In this document: positions 33,091 through 35,530 of the stretch, one piece after another
Numbering within the stretch: position 1 is the stretch's first letter
Layout: every line of letters starts with the position of its first letter
DNA from: a candidate division WOR-3 bacterium
Lineage (GTDB): Bacteria > Hydrothermota > Tepidihabitantia > SM23-42 > JAOAFX01
Assembly: GCA_039802205.1 (NCBI GenBank)
Contig: JBDRWD010000020.1
Span: forward strand, 1 to 35,530
Reading direction: 5' to 3'
DNA length: 35,530 nt
Made by a program: the position numbers and the translations under genes
Notes under the pieces: model-generated
What the model was told of the DNA's origin: nothing
Seen by the model: only the letters and a program-made list of their open reading frames with translations
Database searches by the model: none

Positions 33091-34881
33091 TTAACGGACG
33101 ATGATGACTTTCTGTATAATCTTCGTATTTTCACTTTCCGATTTCGCAAAGTATATCCCGGAGGGCAAAAGTTTACCATCGTTATCGTCGCCAATCCAGA
33201 AATTGGTCGATTTTAAATCCAGTGATTTGACTAAGCGACCAGAGGCGTCATAAATATTGAGCGTCGTTGATTTATTGGGAGATTCTTGGGATTTGTATTC
33301 AATTATTGTCCGATCGCAGAAAGGATTAGGATTGATACTCAATATCACCGGCTTTCCACTATCTTTTACTTCATTAATGCCAACCGGAGTCGGAATATTC
33401 ACATCATCAATATACCAGCCTTCGTCAACAACACTCCCATCGCTTAAGAATCTAAACCTCAATCTTATCGTCTGACCGGCAAATTGTTGTAAGGAATAGG
33501 TATATTGAGTCCAAGAAGCCTGGTTACCGGTGAATACACCGATTGTCTTCCAGAAACCTGATCCATTATCAATATCTAAGTGTCCATAATCCCAGCCCTG
33601 CTCCATACGATATTGATGCCAGAAATACAGATTGCTATCCGGGGTTGCAACAAAATATGGGCTTACCAATGATGCATCGTTTTCATTTGTATACTGCCAT
33701 GAATTTTCTACTCCACAGTACCAGGAATGGGTTGGTGAATGACTCTTATAAGTTGTGATATGCCAATTATCGTTGATACCCGAATGTATCCAGTTCCCTT
33801 GTCCGGATTCAATATTATCTGAGAAACCCGGGGTTCTTGTTACTATAAACGGGAAGGTATCTGAATGAGTTCCAAAATTCACAATGAATGATACCTGTCT
33901 TGGAGACGGGCAAGTCGAACTAATTGTGAAATTGCAGATATTAACCGTATCCACATCACCCGGACCAATCGCGACCGATTGAGGTGTTGCACTGCTGATC
34001 GTAATATAAGGATCAGAGCAGGTGACATTTGCGCTGCCTGAGTAAATACCGTTACCCTGATTCTTACCAAAGACATACATCCTTATTGCTTCACCGGGTT
34101 CTGCCCAGCGATTATTATTCCCGCTTGTCTCTTGATATTTTAATCCATAATACTCCATATCCGGTATCGGCACTATCCCAATCTCTGCGCCCTGATATAT
34201 TTCTCTTGTTGAAGATTGGACAAAGACGACAATCTTGCAATCCTTTTCTTTCCAAGAAGTGGCAATTGTGAAATTCCTTGAGCGGGTGATGCTACTATTT
34301 GCCGGAATTGTCACTCCTTCACCATTCTGGTCGGGTAGCATATCCCTCATTACAAAATCAAGTTTGGTCATTCCCTGCCAGTTATAAGGAATATTATTTT
34401 CAACAATGACAAAATGTAGTGTCCCGCTGATTGCACTTGAGGTTGTATTCTGGATTGTAGCATTAACGGTTCCGGTGTTTGCAACTGTATCATAAGAACA
34501 GGTAAGGTCAATAACGAGCGGACTTGCTACAGTTAGGCGATACTTAACGGTATCGAGGAAACAGGCATAAAGTGTGCCGGTATGGATGCCCCCCACGACT
34601 CTTTTTACACCATCAAATATCGTCGTGGGATAACCTGAGACACTGTAGTAACTTAACCGTGCTGCAGCCTCAGATGAATAAAATGGATCGCTTGTTGAGG
34701 GATGGTATGCTATCACAACAACTGAATCATAACTCCTTTCATATATTTCGTCCAGCGCACGCGCTGCCCCTGGACAATATGTACACCAGGTTGCGGTAAA
34801 CTCTTCACAAACCACAACCCGCTGGGCAGCAAAGGACAATATTCCTACGCTTATCCCAATTAATAGCGCTAGTTTTTTCAT
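33091..34881 (-). CDS. Secreted Omp28-like protein with jelly-roll domain and T9SS tail
   Basis: A 596-residue protein with a signal peptide (LALLIGISVGILSFAAQ), a thioredoxin-like Omp28 domain with C33-x-x-C36 (TATWCTYCPGA) and FDGVKRVVGG, an Ig/CARDB-like linker (EPGEAIRMYVFGKNQGNG), a MAM/jelly-roll-like module (GHLDIDNGSGFWKTIG to EGWYIDDVNIP) and a Por sorting tail (LSINPNPFCDRTIIEY, LNIYDASGRLVKSL, LPSGIYFAKS, QKVIIVR). It should be exported and anchored at the surface. It heads the structural genes of its operon; its start lies inside leader ORF B. Confidence 0.85.
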   Translation of the reverse strand: MKKLALLIGISVGILSFAAQRVVVCEEFTATWCTYCPGAARALDEIYERSYDSVVVIAYHPSTSDPFYSSEAAARLSYYSVSGYPTTIFDGVKRVVGGIHTGTLYACFLDTVKYRLTVASPLVIDLTCSYDTVANTGTVNATIQNTTSSAISGTLHFVIVENNIPYNWQGMTKLDFVMRDMLPDQNGEGVTIPANSSITRSRNFTIATSWKEKDCKIVVFVQSSTREIYQGAEIGIVPIPDMEYYGLKYQETSGNNNRWAEPGEAIRMYVFGKNQGNGIYSGSANVTCSDPYITISSATPQSVAIGPGDVDTVNICNFTISSTCPSPRQVSFIVNFGTHSDTFPFIVTRTPGFSDNIESGQGNWIHSGINDNWHITTYKSHSPTHSWYCGVENSWQYTNENDASLVSPYFVATPDSNLYFWHQYRMEQGWDYGHLDIDNGSGFWKTIGVFTGNQASWTQYTYSLQQFAGQTIRLRFRFLSDGSVVDEGWYIDDVNIPTPVGINEVKDSGKPVILSINPNPFCDRTIIEYKSQESPNKSTTLNIYDASGRLVKSLDLKSTNFWIGDDNDGKLLPSGIYFAKSESENTKIIQKVIIVR

Positions 34882-35140
34882 TTTGACCCCCTTTCATTTC
34901 TATTAGCGCTTTTAGCAATAATATTTTCCTCCTCTTCTCACCTCCTTTCGGCATTTTTTCTTTTTGATGATTGGAATATTCAACAATTTTCCAGATTGCC
35001 TTATTATTTCTTGAATATTCTCTAAGGAGATTCGCAAAAACTTCCTTTAAGGTGTGCTCTGTAATTATCGGGGTTTGAATTGAATGAAATTTGAGGAATT
35101 CTTCTCGGACCCGACCGGGTCTCCAAGTCCGGCGAGTCAT
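34805..35140 (-). CDS. Leader ORF B, MTRRTWRPGRV N-terminus, unknown function
   Basis: A 111-codon frame that starts with MTRRTWRPGRV behind GGGAGGGGTCAA, overlaps leader ORF C by four bases (ATGA) and runs 77 bases into the Omp28-like gene. The product is basic and helical in pattern. The coupling and good ribosome site suggest it is translated; whether the protein has a function is unknown. Confidence 0.5.
   Translation of the reverse strand: MTRRTWRPGRVREEFLKFHSIQTPIITEHTLKEVFANLLREYSRNNKAIWKIVEYSNHQKEKMPKGGEKRRKILLLKALIEMKGGQNEKTSAINWDKRRNIVLCCPAGCGL
35108..35140 (-). repeat. 33-base leader repeat, copy B
   Basis: Same element as at 31345-31377, with ACTTGG in place of GTATTT, so the first stem is weaker while GACCCG/CGGGTC is kept. 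Confidence 0.8.
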
Positions 35141-35250
35141 TTGACCCCTCCCTGAAAATCATTTGCCAAAAAGTGGTTGATTATTGTGTTAAAATGAGCA
35201 ACGGAATATTGTTTCTGGACCCGACCGGGCCTAAATACCCGGCGCGTCAT
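35137..35250 (-). CDS. Leader ORF C, MTRRVFRPGRV N-terminus, 37 residues
   Basis: A 37-residue frame too short for most gene finders. ATG at 35250 follows AGGGGGTAGAAA, and the TGA overlaps the ATG of leader ORF B. It is the first frame behind the promoter at 35298-35325. After MTRRVFRPGRV the peptide shows no known motif. Confidence 0.5.
   Translation of the reverse strand: MTRRVFRPGRVQKQYSVAHFNTIINHFLANDFQGGVK
35218..35250 (-). repeat. 33-base leader repeat, copy C
   Basis: Third copy. Compared with copy A it differs only at ACT/ACG and AGA/AGG, both synonymous, and keeps both stems (one pair becomes G-T). Confidence 0.8.
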
Positions 35251-35297
35251 TTTCTACCCCCTGGGTAATTGACTACAACAGGCTTGAGCATATTCTA

Positions 35298-35325
35298 ATT
35301 ATACTTATTCTATTGAAAATGTCAA
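35298..35325 (-). promoter_or_regulatory. Promoter of Omp28/T9SS operon
   Basis: Perfect TTGACA (35325-35320), 16 bases, TATAAT (35303-35298) on the minus strand, about 48 bases before leader ORF C. Confidence 0.8.
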
Positions 35326-35400
35326 GAGTGCGATTTGAATCAAAAATAATCTTACCGAAGTGGGGTTATTTAATCAAAATAAAATATCTTACCCAAATAC

Positions 35401-35429
35401 TTGAAAACATAGGCACCCCTGGATATATT
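35401..35429 (+). promoter_or_regulatory. Promoter of right-edge gene
   Basis: TTGAAA (35401-35406), 17 bases, TATATT (35424-35429). An imperfect inverted repeat TAGGCACCCCT / AGGAGTGCCTA with an inner GGATA/TATCC covers 35410-35450 and overlaps the promoter; it may be part of an element end. Confidence 0.5.
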
Positions 35430-35448
35430 CTATCCGAAAGGAGTGCCT

Positions 35449-35530
35449 ATGATTTGCATAGACATTCCGGAGGAAGTATATACCATGAAAGCCAAAAGGT
35501 CAATAATTAAATCAAATGCCGAGCGCTATC
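35449..35530 (+). CDS. Start of a probable transposase/integrase gene, partial
   Basis: ATG at 35449 follows GAAAGGAG and opens a frame running off the window (MICIDIPEEVYTMKAKRSII, then KSNAERY). The KAKRSIIKxNAxRY segment recalls the N-terminus of DDE integrase-type transposases (IS481/ISNCY-like), but only 27 residues are visible, so this is a weak call. The inverted repeat just upstream is consistent with an insertion-sequence edge. Confidence 0.4.
   Translation, partial: MICIDIPEEVYTMKAKRSIIKSNAERY

Noticed and set aside
1-35530. tRNA, rRNA or other structured RNA genes
   Set aside because: No cloverleaf, rRNA-like stretch or known riboswitch core was recognised by eye; a covariance-model scan would be needed to exclude small ones.
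1-35530. Genome-wide TGA recoding
   Set aside because: TGA ends pyrE, rarA-like neighbours' frames such as the symporter, and other intact genes, so it is a normal stop here.

Overview
The window looks like part of a chromosome from an uncultured anaerobic Gram-negative bacterium, most like candidate phylum WOR-3/Stahlbacteria; this placement is an inference from gene content and was not tested by a search. The evidence is lipoproteins, outer-membrane barrels, secreted proteins with Por/T9SS-like C-terminal tails, oxygen-sensitive iron-sulfur enzymes, and genes packed with short overlaps. TGA is an ordinary stop in many genes here. Nine likely promoters share the layout TTGACA-like box, exactly 16 bp, TATAAT-like box, and at least three of them sit so close to the start codon that the mRNA would be leaderless.

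Layout. 1-3.5 kb (minus): a 3'-truncated MalT-like STAND ATPase regulator and a CHASE4-PAS-GGDEF diguanylate cyclase. 3.6-10.2 kb (minus): an apparent operon tldD, TPR lipoprotein, pyrK, pyrD, pyrF, pyrE, MFS transporter, covering the last steps of UMP synthesis. 10.35-10.95 kb (plus): a lone lipoprotein, convergent with uppS-cdsA-rarA (minus) across a bidirectional terminator. 14.1-16.3 kb (plus): larC, an ECF-like sigma factor and its zinc-finger anti-sigma factor. 16.3-20.7 kb (minus): adenosine-specific kinase-like protein, era, a membrane protein with a Lys/Glu tail, and a secreted beta-helix protein.

20.8-31.4 kb (minus) is the most unusual part: about thirteen tightly spaced genes that read as one operon behind one strong promoter. 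In transcription order they are a short conserved leader ORF, a ferredoxin:thioredoxin-reductase-like protein, a double-cubane-cluster-type ATP-dependent reductase, its ASKHA activator, a porin-like barrel, a sodium/solute symporter, a methyltransferase, two YdjY-like lipoproteins flanking a lipoprotein with an in-frame TGA, a tiny DUF4266-like lipoprotein, a second barrel, and a YedE/YeeE-type sulfur/selenium transporter. Together they suggest uptake across both membranes and low-potential reduction of a small substrate, possibly a sulfur or selenium compound. The in-frame TGA is followed by a hairpin that fits the general bacterial SECIS geometry, though a simple nonsense mutation is at least as likely.

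31.5-35.3 kb (minus): an operon of two Omp28/thioredoxin-like proteins and a T9SS-type secreted protein, again headed by leader ORFs beginning MTRRxxRPGRV. The right edge enters a probable transposase gene.
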